A stretch of DNA of 64,000 nucleotides from Actinophytocola sp963727495. GTDB taxonomy: Bacteria; Actinomycetota; Actinomycetes; Mycobacteriales; Pseudonocardiaceae. The stretch lies in NCBI GenBank assembly GCA_963727495.1, contig CAVSGQ010000007.1, positions 1,302,001-1,366,000 of the forward strand, written 5' to 3'. The notes under the pieces are model-generated. The model was given only the letters and a program-made list of their open reading frames with translations. It ran no database searches and was not told the DNA's origin. Below, in pieces: positions 53,128-61,491 of this stretch (the stretch's first letter is position 1; every line of letters begins with the position of its first letter). The position numbers were made by a program, and so were the translations under genes.

Positions 53128-54813
53128 ATGGGTTCAGACGAACGCATCGTGGTCGTGGGGACCGGAGGCGCCGGCCTCCGGGCCGCCGAACGCGTGCGCG
53201 AGCTGAACTTCGCCGGTGAGCTGGTGATCATCGGCGAGGAGCCGTACCGGCCCTACCACCGGCCGATGCTGAGCAAGCAGGTGCTCACCGGCTCGGTCCG
53301 GCCGCGGGACGTGCTGCTGCCGACCCATTCCGACCTCGACGCCATCTGGCGCCCCAAGACCCGGGCGACCCGGCTCGACCCGGAGGAGCACATCCTCTAC
53401 CTGCCCGGCGGTGAGGAGATCGACTACGACGGGCTGATCATCGCGACCGGCATGCAGGCCGCCCACCTGCCGGGGGCGCCCCGGCACGACCCGCGGGTGC
53501 ACGTGCTGCGCACGGTGTCCGACGCGGTGGCCGTGCAGAAGCTGCTCGCGACCGGCAAGGGCCGGGTCGCGCTGATCGGCGGCGGGTTCCTCGCCGGCGA
53601 GGTCGCCTCCGCGGCCCGCGAGCTCGGCCGGGACACCACGATCATCATCCGCGAGCCGGCGATGCTCGGGCACGTGCCCGGCTTCGACGTGAGCGAGACG
53701 ATCACCGCGCTGCAGGAGGCCAACGGCGTGCGGCTGGTCACCGACGCCACCGTCGCGCACTGGCACACCGAGTCCGCCGACGGCGTGACGATGCACCTGT
53801 CCACCGGCGAGGTCGTCGTCGCCGACTGCGTGGTGCTGTGCGTGGGCGGCGTTCCGGCGACCGACTGGCTGCGCGGCTCCGGGCTGTTCGTCGACAACGG
53901 TGTCCTCTGTGGACCCACGACGCACGCCATCGGCGTCGAGGACGTCGTCGCCGCCGGCGACGTGGCGCGCTGGCCGAACCTGCGCTTCGACAGCATGCCC
54001 CGCCGGGTCGAGCACTGGATGAACGCGGTGGAGATGGGCCGCGCGGCGGCGGAGAACCTGCTGCTGGGCCGCGAGCAGGCCGAGCCGTTCACCCCGCTGC
54101 CGAAGTTCTGGTCCGAGCAGCACGGCATCCGCATCCAGGGCGCCGGAGTCCCGACGCTCGCCCAGGACACCGTGCCGCTCACCGAGTCCGTGCCGATCGG
54201 CGCCAAGCTGACCGGCTACCTGGCCGGCGGCTCGCTGGTCGGCGTGCTCGCCTGGGACAGCCCGCGCGGCATGCTGCACTACGCCCGCGAGCTGGACAGG
54301 CAGACGATGGAGGCGATGCGGCGCAGGCAGGCGGAGGCCAGCCGCCCCTCGATGCCCGCGGTGCCCGCGCCACCCGCCCCCCGCACGAACGTCCGGCCGC
54401 CGGCCCGCCCGCTGCCCCCGGCGCTGCCGCACCAGGCGATCCAACCGATGCCGCAGGCGGCCGTACCGCCCCCGGCTACCCGGCGGCCGCCCGCGCCGCC
54501 GCCCGCGCCGCGGCCACCGGCCGTCGAGCGGACCGACACGATGCCGCCGATGCCGCCGGAGCGGACGATGGTGCCGGAACCACCGGCGCCGCAGCGACCC
54601 GCCCCGGCGTACTCGCCGATGTACGCCCCGCTGCACGCGTCGATGACCGGGCCGATCCCCGCGCCGATCCCCGACCCGGTGCCGGTGCCGATCTACGACC
54701 CGCCACCGGTCGACCCGGCCCAGTACGACCCCCCGATGTCCGGCTCGGCGGGCTCCGCCGAGCCGGCGGTCATGGAACTACCGCCCATCGACATGTGGCG
54801 GCTGGCGTCATGA
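53128..54813 (+). CDS. Ferredoxin reductase-like FAD/NAD(P) oxidoreductase with Pro-rich tail
   Basis: 561 residues. FAD motif IVVVGTGGAGLRAAERVREL, RPYHRPMLSKQVLTG, and NAD(P) motif VALIGGGFLAGEVASAAREL are those of the ferredoxin reductase (AIF/FNR-like) family; VEDVVAAGDVARWP is the second FAD motif. The catalytic part ends near residue 400. The last 160 residues are about one third proline (PAVPAPPAPRTNVRPPARPL; PIPDPVPVPIYDPPPVDPAQ) and have no known domain. GGAGGAGAAG precedes the ATG. Confidence 0.88.
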   Translation: MGSDERIVVVGTGGAGLRAAERVRELNFAGELVIIGEEPYRPYHRPMLSKQVLTGSVRPRDVLLPTHSDLDAIWRPKTRATRLDPEEHILYLPGGEEIDYDGLIIATGMQAAHLPGAPRHDPRVHVLRTVSDAVAVQKLLATGKGRVALIGGGFLAGEVASAARELGRDTTIIIREPAMLGHVPGFDVSETITALQEANGVRLVTDATVAHWHTESADGVTMHLSTGEVVVADCVVLCVGGVPATDWLRGSGLFVDNGVLCGPTTHAIGVEDVVAAGDVARWPNLRFDSMPRRVEHWMNAVEMGRAAAENLLLGREQAEPFTPLPKFWSEQHGIRIQGAGVPTLAQDTVPLTESVPIGAKLTGYLAGGSLVGVLAWDSPRGMLHYARELDRQTMEAMRRRQAEASRPSMPAVPAPPAPRTNVRPPARPLPPALPHQAIQPMPQAAVPPPATRRPPAPPPAPRPPAVERTDTMPPMPPERTMVPEPPAPQRPAPAYSPMYAPLHASMTGPIPAPIPDPVPVPIYDPPPVDPAQYDPPMSGSAGSAEPAVMELPPIDMWRLAS

Positions 54814-54866
54814 CCACACGAGCAGCCATCGCCACGGCACCCCGTGGGGTCGGGAGGCGCCGATAG
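54810..54866 (+). CDS. 18-codon ORF coupled to the reductase stop
   Basis: ATG 54810-54812 overlaps the reductase TGA (54811-54813). The peptide MTTRAAIATAPRGVGRRR ends at TAG 54866. It is basic and too short to classify. Reported because the operon has another coupled mini-ORF at 52165. Confidence 0.3.
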   Translation: MTTRAAIATAPRGVGRRR

Positions 54867-55024
54867 GTCGGCCGGCCAATCGCCAACATCCGGACCGACC
54901 CGAGAGCGCCGCGGCAACCCCGGCCCAGGCCGCGGCAGTGGTGGATCCGGGAGAAGGGCCCGAGAAGCACGTCACCGGCACTCCCCCCACGCCGGTGACC
55001 GGCACGGGTCACGACCCCGGATCC

Positions 55025-55112
55025 GGGCACCGACACCGGCAACGGCTGGTCGGTGTCGGTGCCCCCTTCGGGCGCGGCCGGCGACCCGGGCGACCGGGTC
55101 GCCGGCCGCGCC
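55025..55112. terminator. Two consecutive strong hairpins after the redox operon
   Basis: GGGCACCGACACC (55025-55037) pairs with GGTGTCGGTGCCC (55052-55064); then GGCGCGGCCGGCGACCCGG (55071-55089) pairs with CCGGGTCGCCGGCCGCGCC (55094-55112), a perfect 19-bp stem with a 4-base loop. Bases 54867-55024 contain nothing else recognisable. They separate the operon from repeat array 4. Confidence 0.85.
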
Positions 55113-55149
55113 CCACAACAGGCAACGCACGCAGCCGGCAGATGCCCAC

Positions 55150-55495
55150 CGCCCCCCGGCATCACCGACCCGACCCCCAAACAGCCGACCCGACCCCGGC
55201 ATCACCGAGCCGGCCCGCAGCATCACCGAGTCGACTCCTGGCATCACCGAGCCGACCCCCGGCATCACCGACCCGACCCCCCACACCGCCGACCCGACCC
55301 CCGGCATCGCCGAGTCGACCCCTGGCATCGCCGAGCCGGCCCGCAGCGTCGATCCGTGGCGAGGTGGAAGGCGGCTCGGCCGCGTGAGGCGCCGACTCGG
55401 TTGTGTGAGAGGTCGGCTCGGTGGTGTGAGAGGTCGGCTCGGCCGCGTGGTGGGTCGGGTGGGTGGTGTGGGGGTCGGGTCGGGGTGTGGTTTGC
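55150..55495. repeat. Repeat array 4 between convergent genes
   Basis: Left units such as CATCACCGAGCCGACCCCCG and GCATCGCCGAGTCGACCCCT recur about every 21 bp to about 55345. After GCAGCGTCGATCCGTGGCGA the right half has the opposite orientation (GAGAGGTCGGCTCGGTGGTG, GAGAGGTCGGCTCGGCCGCG). It ends 7 bp before the stop of the monooxygenase on the minus strand. The array 2/3 core is absent. Confidence 0.85.
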
Positions 55496-55501
55496 GCGGT
55501 G

Positions 55502-56974
55502 CTAGGCGACCGGGCTCGCCACGACGTCGTGTACGTGCGCCGGCAGGGCGGCCGGGTCGTCGGCGACCACGGCCACGTAGCCGTCCGGCCGGACCAGCGC
55601 GTAGCCGGCGCCGTAGCCCTCCCGCGCGTGCCCGTCACCGTCCACGAAGGACTCCCCCACCCGGACGGTCCGCGCGCCGCGCACGGTCGCGTCGCCGAAC
55701 GCGAGCAGTGTCCACTCGGGACCGGCGAACAGCTCGAACAGCCGGACCGGGCGGCCGTCCCGGCGGTACCCTGGCGCGTCGGGTGCGCGGTCGCCGGCCC
55801 GCAGCACGCCCGGCTCCGGGCGGGCGTCCACGGCCAGCGGCCCGCCGCGGTAGGTGATGCCGAGCTGCCTGGTGTCCGCGCCGCGGCGGTAGGCGTCGGA
55901 CTCGCCGTCGTGGTGCCGGTCCAGCAGCCGGGTGGACAGCCCGAGCACCTCCGCGGCGACCGGCCTGCGCTCGGCCTCGTAGGTGTCGAGCAGCTCCGGC
56001 GGGCCGCCGCGCAGCACGGCCGCGAGCTTCCAGCCGAGGTTGTAGGCGTCCTGCACGCCGGTGTTGAGGCCCTGGCCGCCCGTCGGCGGGTGCACGTGCG
56101 CGGCATCGCCCGCGAGGAACACGGCGCCGTCGCGGAAGCGGTCGGCGAGGCGCACGTTCGGTCGCCACAACGTGCTCCAGGTGAGGTCGTGCAGGCGGAC
56201 CCGCCCGCCGCGCTCGGCGATGCGGGCCCGCAGCTGCTCGAGCGAGACCTCGGTGCCCTCGGGCGCCGGGCAGCCGAACTGGAAAGCGGTGCCGCCGGGC
56301 AGCGGGGTGAGCACGACGCCGTCGGACGGGTCGGCCGCCCGCGCCCACCAGTGGGCGAAGTCGTGGTCGAGCTCGTCGGCGTGGACGTCGCCGAGGAGCA
56401 TGCGGACGGCCTCGTCGGTGGTGCCCGGGAACGGGATGCCGAGCATGCGGCGCACCATCCCGGAGCCGCCGTCCGCGCCGACCAGGTAGCGGGCGCGCAC
56501 GGGCCGCCCGGCGACGGTCGCCGTCACGCCGCCGTCCCGGGTGCATCCGTCCTGGGTGAGGCCGTCCTGGGTGAAGCCGGTCAGCTCGGCGCCGCGCTCC
56601 ACCTCCACGCCGAGCTCGGCGAGCCGCGCGGCCAGCAGCTGCTCGGTGCGGTACTGCGGGAGCACCCAGGCGTTCGGGTAGGGCACCCCGGGGGTCGGCT
56701 CCTCCACTTCGGCCATCCGGTGCTCACCGGCGAAGGCGCCGTCGATGTAGGCCCGGATGGTCGCCGGCAGCATCCCCTCGGCCAGCACCCGGTCGAGGAT
56801 GCCCAGGTCCTCGAAGACCTCCAGCGTGCGTGGCTGCAGCCCGTCGCCGCGCGAGCCGGTGAACGGCCGGGGCGACCGGTCCACGACCCGCACGGCGACG
56901 CCCCGGCGCGCCAGCTCGACGGCGAGGGTCAGCCCGGTCGGCCCGGCTCCGGCGACGAGTACCTCGGTGTCCAT
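55502..56974 (-). CDS. FAD-dependent aromatic-ring hydroxylase (PgaE/MhpA type)
   Basis: 490 residues from ATG 56974 (GGGAGA upstream). TEVLVAGAGPTGLTLAVELA is the FAD fold; YLVGADGGSGMVRRMLGIPF is the DG motif; GAVFLAGDAAHVHPPTGGQG is the second FAD motif. The C-terminal thioredoxin-like domain is present. A short internal duplication (GFTQDGLTQDGCTRDGG) lies near residue 140. It should hydroxylate an aromatic substrate with NAD(P)H. Divergent from a TetR gene with two operators between. Confidence 0.9.
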   Translation of the reverse strand: MDTEVLVAGAGPTGLTLAVELARRGVAVRVVDRSPRPFTGSRGDGLQPRTLEVFEDLGILDRVLAEGMLPATIRAYIDGAFAGEHRMAEVEEPTPGVPYPNAWVLPQYRTEQLLAARLAELGVEVERGAELTGFTQDGLTQDGCTRDGGVTATVAGRPVRARYLVGADGGSGMVRRMLGIPFPGTTDEAVRMLLGDVHADELDHDFAHWWARAADPSDGVVLTPLPGGTAFQFGCPAPEGTEVSLEQLRARIAERGGRVRLHDLTWSTLWRPNVRLADRFRDGAVFLAGDAAHVHPPTGGQGLNTGVQDAYNLGWKLAAVLRGGPPELLDTYEAERRPVAAEVLGLSTRLLDRHHDGESDAYRRGADTRQLGITYRGGPLAVDARPEPGVLRAGDRAPDAPGYRRDGRPVRLFELFAGPEWTLLAFGDATVRGARTVRVGESFVDGDGHAREGYGAGYALVRPDGYVAVVADDPAALPAHVHDVVASPVA

Positions 56975-56988
56975 GGGATCTCCCATCT

Positions 56989-57019
56989 ACTGAATGTCAA
57001 TTCAGTGAATTTAGATTCA
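56989..57019. promoter_or_regulatory. Two TetR-type operators
   Basis: ACTGAATGTCAATTCAGT (56989-57006) has arms ACTGAA/TTCAGT; TGAATTTAGATTCA (57006-57019) shares the TGAAT half site. They fill the AT-rich gap between the hydroxylase and its TetR gene. Confidence 0.75.
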
Positions 57020-57066
57020 GCATGACGTGGGCTGCCGTAGGTTGTCAAGCGACCGAGGAGGTGGTG

Positions 57067-57699
57067 ATGGCCGGCGTGCGCAAGGCCAGGGCGGCAGAGA
57101 CCGAGGCGGCGCTGAAGGCCGCCGCCAAGGCGGTGTTCGCCGAGCGCGGCTACCTCAACACGAAGATCACCGACATCACCGCGGCGGCCGGCCGGGCGGC
57201 GGGGTCGTTCTACAACCACTTCGCCGGCAAGGACGAACTGCTCGAGGCGCTGCTGGCGGACCTGCTGGCCGACGTCGACGACCGGGTCCAGGCCGACCCG
57301 GCGCACGACCCGGACTTCAGCTCGCGGGCCGCCGTCCGCTACCACGTGGCCGCGTACTTCGCGTTCTTCCGGGCGAACAGCACGGTCATGGTCGCCCTGC
57401 AGCAGGCGGCGATCGTGGACGAGAAGATCGCGGCGAAGCTCGACGCGCTGACCACCCCGGACGTCGGCCACCTGGCCGAGCACCTGGAGTACGTCCGCCG
57501 CGCGGGCCGGCCGCTACCCGGTGACCCGGCCGCGGTGGCCCGCGCGATCAGCGCGATGCTGGTGGGCTTCGCGCACGCGCACCTCGTCGACCGCAGCACC
57601 GGAGACCTCACCGACGAGGCCGCGGTCGACCTGGTGACCGACCTCGTCCACCGTGGCCTCGGCGGCGTCCCGGATCAGGGTGCGAGCCCGGCGAAGTAG
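57067..57699 (+). CDS. TetR-family regulator
   Basis: 210 residues from ATG 57067 (GAGGAGG upstream). Helix-turn-helix: ALKAAAKAVFAERGYLNTKI then TDITAAAGRAAGSFYNHFAG. The ligand domain is AefR-like with VMVALQQAAIVDEKIAAKLD. It is divergent from the hydroxylase at 56974, and its last 25 bp overlap the convergent asparaginase gene. Confidence 0.9.
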   Translation: MAGVRKARAAETEAALKAAAKAVFAERGYLNTKITDITAAAGRAAGSFYNHFAGKDELLEALLADLLADVDDRVQADPAHDPDFSSRAAVRYHVAAYFAFFRANSTVMVALQQAAIVDEKIAAKLDALTTPDVGHLAEHLEYVRRAGRPLPGDPAAVARAISAMLVGFAHAHLVDRSTGDLTDEAAVDLVTDLVHRGLGGVPDQGASPAK

Positions 57700-58586
57700 G
57701 ACCGGGCCGCGGCCACGCCGCCGCCCTTGCCCAGCGCCACCATCAGCGCCGTGCGCGCCTTCGGAGCGCTCAGCCCGGCCGCGCCGATCGCTCCCATCCG
57801 TTCGGCCATCCCGATGCCGGTGGTGTGCGCACGGGACGCGACCACCACCGGAATGTCCATCTGGGACAGTTCGGCTATCGTGCCGAACAGCTCCACCGGG
57901 ACGTTGCCGTCACCGGTGCCCTCCAGCACGACACCCGCCGCGCCCAGGTCGGTCACGGTGGTCAGCAGCGACACGGGCATGTCCGGGTAGGTCTTGACCA
58001 GCGCCACGTCCGACTCCGGCTCCCCGGCGGCCGACGGCGGGCGCGGCGGTGGCGTGGACGTCAGCCGGACCCGGCCGTCCACCACCCGGCCCAGCATCGG
58101 GTGCGGGACCGAGGTGAAGCCGCCGGCCAGCGTGGCCCACCGCGCCGCGTGCAGCTCACCGCCGAGGCAGACCACCGCGCCCACACCGCGCAGGTCCGGG
58201 TCCGCGGCCGCGGTGAGCGCGGCCGCCAGGTTGGCCGGGCCGTCCGGCGCCGGGTCGGACAGCGGGCGCAGCGCGCCGGTGAACACGATGCCGCCGCGCG
58301 CCGGTCCGGCGAGCAGGTCGGCGAGGAACGCGGTCTCCTCGAGGGTGTCCACGCCGTGGGTGACCACGACGCCGGCGAACTCGTCCTCCGCGAGCGCCTT
58401 GCGCACCCGCCGGGCCAGCGCCAGCTGGGTCGGCACCGAGGTGTCCCAGGACGGCTCCGCGAGCACGTCCTCCACCACGACGCGGGCCGGCGGCGGACCG
58501 GCGAGCCCCAGCAGCTCGCGACCGGACGCCACACCCGGCGCGCGGTGGGCGATGGTGTCCCCGGTGGCCACCAGGAGCAGTGTCAT
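57675..58586 (-). CDS. L-asparaginase
   Basis: 303 residues. The catalytic Thr motifs are MTLLLVATGDTIAH (T11; usual form ATGGTIA) and GVVVTHGVDTLEETAFLADL, the second active-site box. LLGLAGPPPARVVVEDVLAE and KTYPDMPVSLL lie in their usual places. It has no signal peptide, so it is cytoplasmic: asparagine to aspartate plus ammonia. Confidence 0.92.
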   Translation of the reverse strand: MTLLLVATGDTIAHRAPGVASGRELLGLAGPPPARVVVEDVLAEPSWDTSVPTQLALARRVRKALAEDEFAGVVVTHGVDTLEETAFLADLLAGPARGGIVFTGALRPLSDPAPDGPANLAAALTAAADPDLRGVGAVVCLGGELHAARWATLAGGFTSVPHPMLGRVVDGRVRLTSTPPPRPPSAAGEPESDVALVKTYPDMPVSLLTTVTDLGAAGVVLEGTGDGNVPVELFGTIAELSQMDIPVVVASRAHTTGIGMAERMGAIGAAGLSAPKARTALMVALGKGGGVAAARSYFAGLAP

Positions 58587-58611
58587 GTCGGTACCGGCTT
58601 CGGACGGCGGG

Positions 58612-59100
58612 TCAGAACAGGGGCTGCCAGCGGCCGTTCGGCCCGCACACCAGCGGTTCGAACTTCTTGGTGAACGCGTACGCCCCCGGCCGCGGGCACG
58701 GCTGGCCCGCCCGGGCGAACCGGGACTCGGGGCCGGGCCGGGTGGACGGCGCCGGGCGCGGCGCGGCCTTCGGCTTGGCCCTCGGCGCGATCACGGCCGT
58801 CTGGGTGCCCACCGCCGGCGCCGCGACCGACTCCGTCGGCGTCGGCACGGCCGTCGGCACGGCATCGCCGGTGCCGCCGCCGTCACCCGGATCGTCGCGG
58901 TCGGTGATCGTCGGCACCGCCGGGTTCGTGGCGGCGACCTCCTCCTGGCCCCCGCCCCCGCCGGACACCAGCAGGAACCCGGCGACGACCGCGGTGACCA
59001 CGACGAGTCCCGCGACCTTCAGCACGAACAGGACCCGGTCGCGCTCCGTGGGTGGCTTCCGGTGACGCTTCACCGGCTTCGGAATGGCCAGCCGCGGCAT
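58612..59100 (-). CDS. Membrane-anchored protein with Thr/Pro linker and C-terminal disulfide module
   Basis: 162 residues from ATG 59100 (GGAGAG upstream). A basic head (KPVKRHRKPPTERDR), one helix (VLFVLKVAGLVVVTAVVAGF), a Thr/Pro/Ala linker (AVPTAVPTPTESVAAPAVGT) and a last segment with two cysteines (GQPCPRPGAYAF; PLVCGPNGRWQPLF) facing outside. The end segment recurs in actinomycete surface proteins, but no function is assigned. Confidence 0.72.
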   Translation of the reverse strand: MPRLAIPKPVKRHRKPPTERDRVLFVLKVAGLVVVTAVVAGFLLVSGGGGGQEEVAATNPAVPTITDRDDPGDGGGTGDAVPTAVPTPTESVAAPAVGTQTAVIAPRAKPKAAPRPAPSTRPGPESRFARAGQPCPRPGAYAFTKKFEPLVCGPNGRWQPLF

Positions 59101-59176
59101 GACGTCTCTCCGTCGGTCGGTCAACGAGGACGGTCCTCAACGTAACCAGACCGTCAACCGGCACGCGCGCCGGGGG

Positions 59177-60127
59177 TCAGCCCGCGCGCCGCGCCTCCAG
59201 GTTGAGCAGCCGCTTCGAGGTCGGCCACCGAACGTCGTGGATCCAGCCGAACTTCTCCAGGATCCAGATCAGCCGCGCGGAGATGTCGATCTGCCCGCGC
59301 CGGACGCCGTGCCGCGCGCAGGTGGGGTCCGCGTGGTGCAGGTTGTGCCAGGACTCCCCCATCGACAGGATCGCGAGCGGCCAGAAGTTGGCCGACCGGT
59401 CCCGCGCGGCGAACGGCCGGCTGCCGACCATGTGGCAGATGGAGTTCACCGACCAGGTCACGTGGTGCAGGAACGACACCCGGACCAGGCCGGCCCAGAA
59501 GAACGCGGTGACCGCACCCCACCAGGACCAGGTGACCAGCCCGCCGATCACCGCCGGCGCGAGCAGCGTGACCGCGGTCCACAGCCCGAACTGGCGGTGC
59601 ACCCGCGCGATGTCGGCGTCGGCGAGCAGGTCCGGTGCGAACCGCTCGGCGTTGGTCAGGTTGCGGTCGAACAGCCAGCCCATGTGCGCGTGCCAGAAGC
59701 CCCGGACCAGCGCGAACGGCGAGGTGCCGAACGCCCACGGCGAGTGCGGGTCGCCGTCACGGTCGGAGAAGGCGTGGTGGCGGCGGTGGTCGGCCACCCA
59801 GTGGGTGATCGGGCCCTGCAACGCCATGCTGCCGACGATCGCGAGCGCCACCCGCAGCGGCCGGCGCGCCTTGAACGCGCGGTGGGTGAAGTACCGGTGG
59901 AACCCGACGGTCACGCCGAGGCACGTCACGACGTAGAACACCGCGGCGAGCAGCAGGTCCAGCCAGCCGAGCCCCCACCCCCAGGTCAGCGGCACCGCGA
60001 TCAGCAGCGCGACGAACGGCCCGAGGATGAACAGGTACGTCCCGACCTGCGGGGCGAGCCCGCGGGGCGCGCCGTGGATCGGCCGCGGGCCGCCCGCCGC
60101 CCTCGCGGGCTCGATCGTGCGTGTCAT
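59177..60127 (-). CDS. Acyl-CoA/fatty-acid delta-9 desaturase
   Basis: 316 residues from ATG 60127. Three histidine boxes bind the di-iron centre: HRYFTH (77-82), HRRHH (114-118) and HNLHH near 263. About four membrane helices surround them (LFILGPFVALLIAVPLTWGW, LDLLLAAVFYVVTCLGVTVG). It introduces a cis double bond into membrane fatty acyl chains. Electron donor not adjacent. Confidence 0.93.
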   Translation of the reverse strand: MTRTIEPARAAGGPRPIHGAPRGLAPQVGTYLFILGPFVALLIAVPLTWGWGLGWLDLLLAAVFYVVTCLGVTVGFHRYFTHRAFKARRPLRVALAIVGSMALQGPITHWVADHRRHHAFSDRDGDPHSPWAFGTSPFALVRGFWHAHMGWLFDRNLTNAERFAPDLLADADIARVHRQFGLWTAVTLLAPAVIGGLVTWSWWGAVTAFFWAGLVRVSFLHHVTWSVNSICHMVGSRPFAARDRSANFWPLAILSMGESWHNLHHADPTCARHGVRRGQIDISARLIWILEKFGWIHDVRWPTSKRLLNLEARRAG

Positions 60128-60232
60128 GCCCGTCACCCCCGACTTCCGTCCGATGTCGAGGTTAGAGCAAACCAGGTCAGGTCCCGGCGGTGCCACCCTT
60201 GGCGGGCAAATGGGACGTCACCGAGGCGTGAA

Positions 60233-60766
60233 CTACACCTGGCGGCGGGCCGCGACGACCTCCAGCGTCAGCGTCAGCCGGCGGCCGGCCACCCCGCGCC
60301 CGGCGGTGACCCCGAACTCGTACCGGTCCACCCGGGCCTGCGCGGTCAGCCGCAGGTCCGGACCGGACGGTCGCATCGCGAGCACCCGCACGTCCAGCGG
60401 GCGGGACCGGCCGCACACGGTCAGCGAGCCGTGCAGCACCCACTCCCCGCCGGCCCGCTCGACGCCGGTCGACGCGAACACGATGTCGGGGTGGCGTTCG
60501 GTATCGAGGTAGCGCGCCGAGCGGACGTGCGTGTCGCGGGCGGCGGTGCCGGTGTGGAAGCTGCCCGCCGCGATCGTCGCCCGCACCGCCGACCCCGGCG
60601 CGGGGTCGGCCACCGTGATGTGGCCCTCGCGCAGCCGGAAGCTGCCGCGCACCGGGGCCAGGCCGAACAGGTGGCGGGTGGCGAACGAGACCGTCGTCCG
60701 GTCGGGGTCGATCCGGTACTCCCCCGCGGCGGGGATCGTCACCGTCCCGGTCTCCGTGCTGGTCAC
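60233..60766 (-). CDS. YceI-family lipid-binding protein
   Basis: 177 residues from GTG 60766. The lipocalin-like YceI opening is AGEYRIDPDRTTVSFATRHL followed by FGLAPVRGSF, and HVRSARYLDTERHPDIVFAS is the second hallmark. No signal peptide, so cytoplasmic. The start overlaps the stop of the methyltransferase gene (GTGA), hence coupled. Confidence 0.9.
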   Translation of the reverse strand: MTSTETGTVTIPAAGEYRIDPDRTTVSFATRHLFGLAPVRGSFRLREGHITVADPAPGSAVRATIAAGSFHTGTAARDTHVRSARYLDTERHPDIVFASTGVERAGGEWVLHGSLTVCGRSRPLDVRVLAMRPSGPDLRLTAQARVDRYEFGVTAGRGVAGRRLTLTLEVVAARRQV

Positions 60767-61359
60767 AGTCGGGCTCCTTCCGTACCGGCCGGCCGCAGTG
60801 CGGAGCCGGCGATGAGTGGGATGCCGGCACCGAACGGGCCGGTGAGGGTGTGGGTGTGCAGTTCGACGACGTCGAAGCCGGCACTCTCGACGGCCGGCAG
60901 CGTGTCCCGGTCGGGCCGGCACCGCCCGCCGAACAGCCGGGTCGCCGCGGCCACGACGTGCTGTCCGCGCCGCAACCAGGTGCCCGCGGGGGCGGCGACG
61001 TGCTCGGCGAACACGTACCGCCCGCCCGGGCGCAGCACCCGGACCAGTTCGGCGAGCACGGCGGCCTGGTCGGCCACCGAGCACAGCACGAACGTGGCCA
61101 CCGCCGCGTCGACGGCGGCGTCGGGCAGGTCGAGCCGCTCGCCCCGCCCGGCGAGGACCTGGGCGGGGCGGCCCAGGCGCCCCGCCTCGAGCCGGACCCG
61201 GGCGCGGTGCCGCGCGTCCGGCTCGACACCGATCCACCGCACGTCCGGCGGGTAGTACCGCAGGCTGGCGCCCCGGCCCGGTCCCAGCTCGAGCACGGTG
61301 CCGTGCAGGGAGCCGAGCAGGGCCGGGACCGGCCGGGGAGCCAGGAAGGACGTCGTCAT
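60763..61359 (-). CDS. Class I SAM-dependent methyltransferase
   Basis: 198 residues from ATG 61359. SAM motif VLELGPGRGASLRYYPPDVR, then WIGVEPDARH; motif II AAVATFVLCSVADQAAVLAE and motif III RVLRPGGRYVFAEHVAAP. It resembles Methyltransf_11/UbiE-type enzymes. It is operonic with the YceI gene and divergent from the histidine kinase. Substrate unknown. Confidence 0.88.
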   Translation of the reverse strand: MTTSFLAPRPVPALLGSLHGTVLELGPGRGASLRYYPPDVRWIGVEPDARHRARVRLEAGRLGRPAQVLAGRGERLDLPDAAVDAAVATFVLCSVADQAAVLAELVRVLRPGGRYVFAEHVAAPAGTWLRRGQHVVAAATRLFGGRCRPDRDTLPAVESAGFDVVELHTHTLTGPFGAGIPLIAGSALRPAGTEGARL

Positions 61360-61491
61360 GCCGGCCACGATCGCGTCCGGCCGGCGCTCGCCGCATCGGC
61401 CGCGCGGCCGCGGTGACCGCGACCCGGGTCGCGGCGCGTGTCGACTTTGGTCGCTGTCCCGGGCCGCCTCGGCGGCCGTACGCTCGGACCC

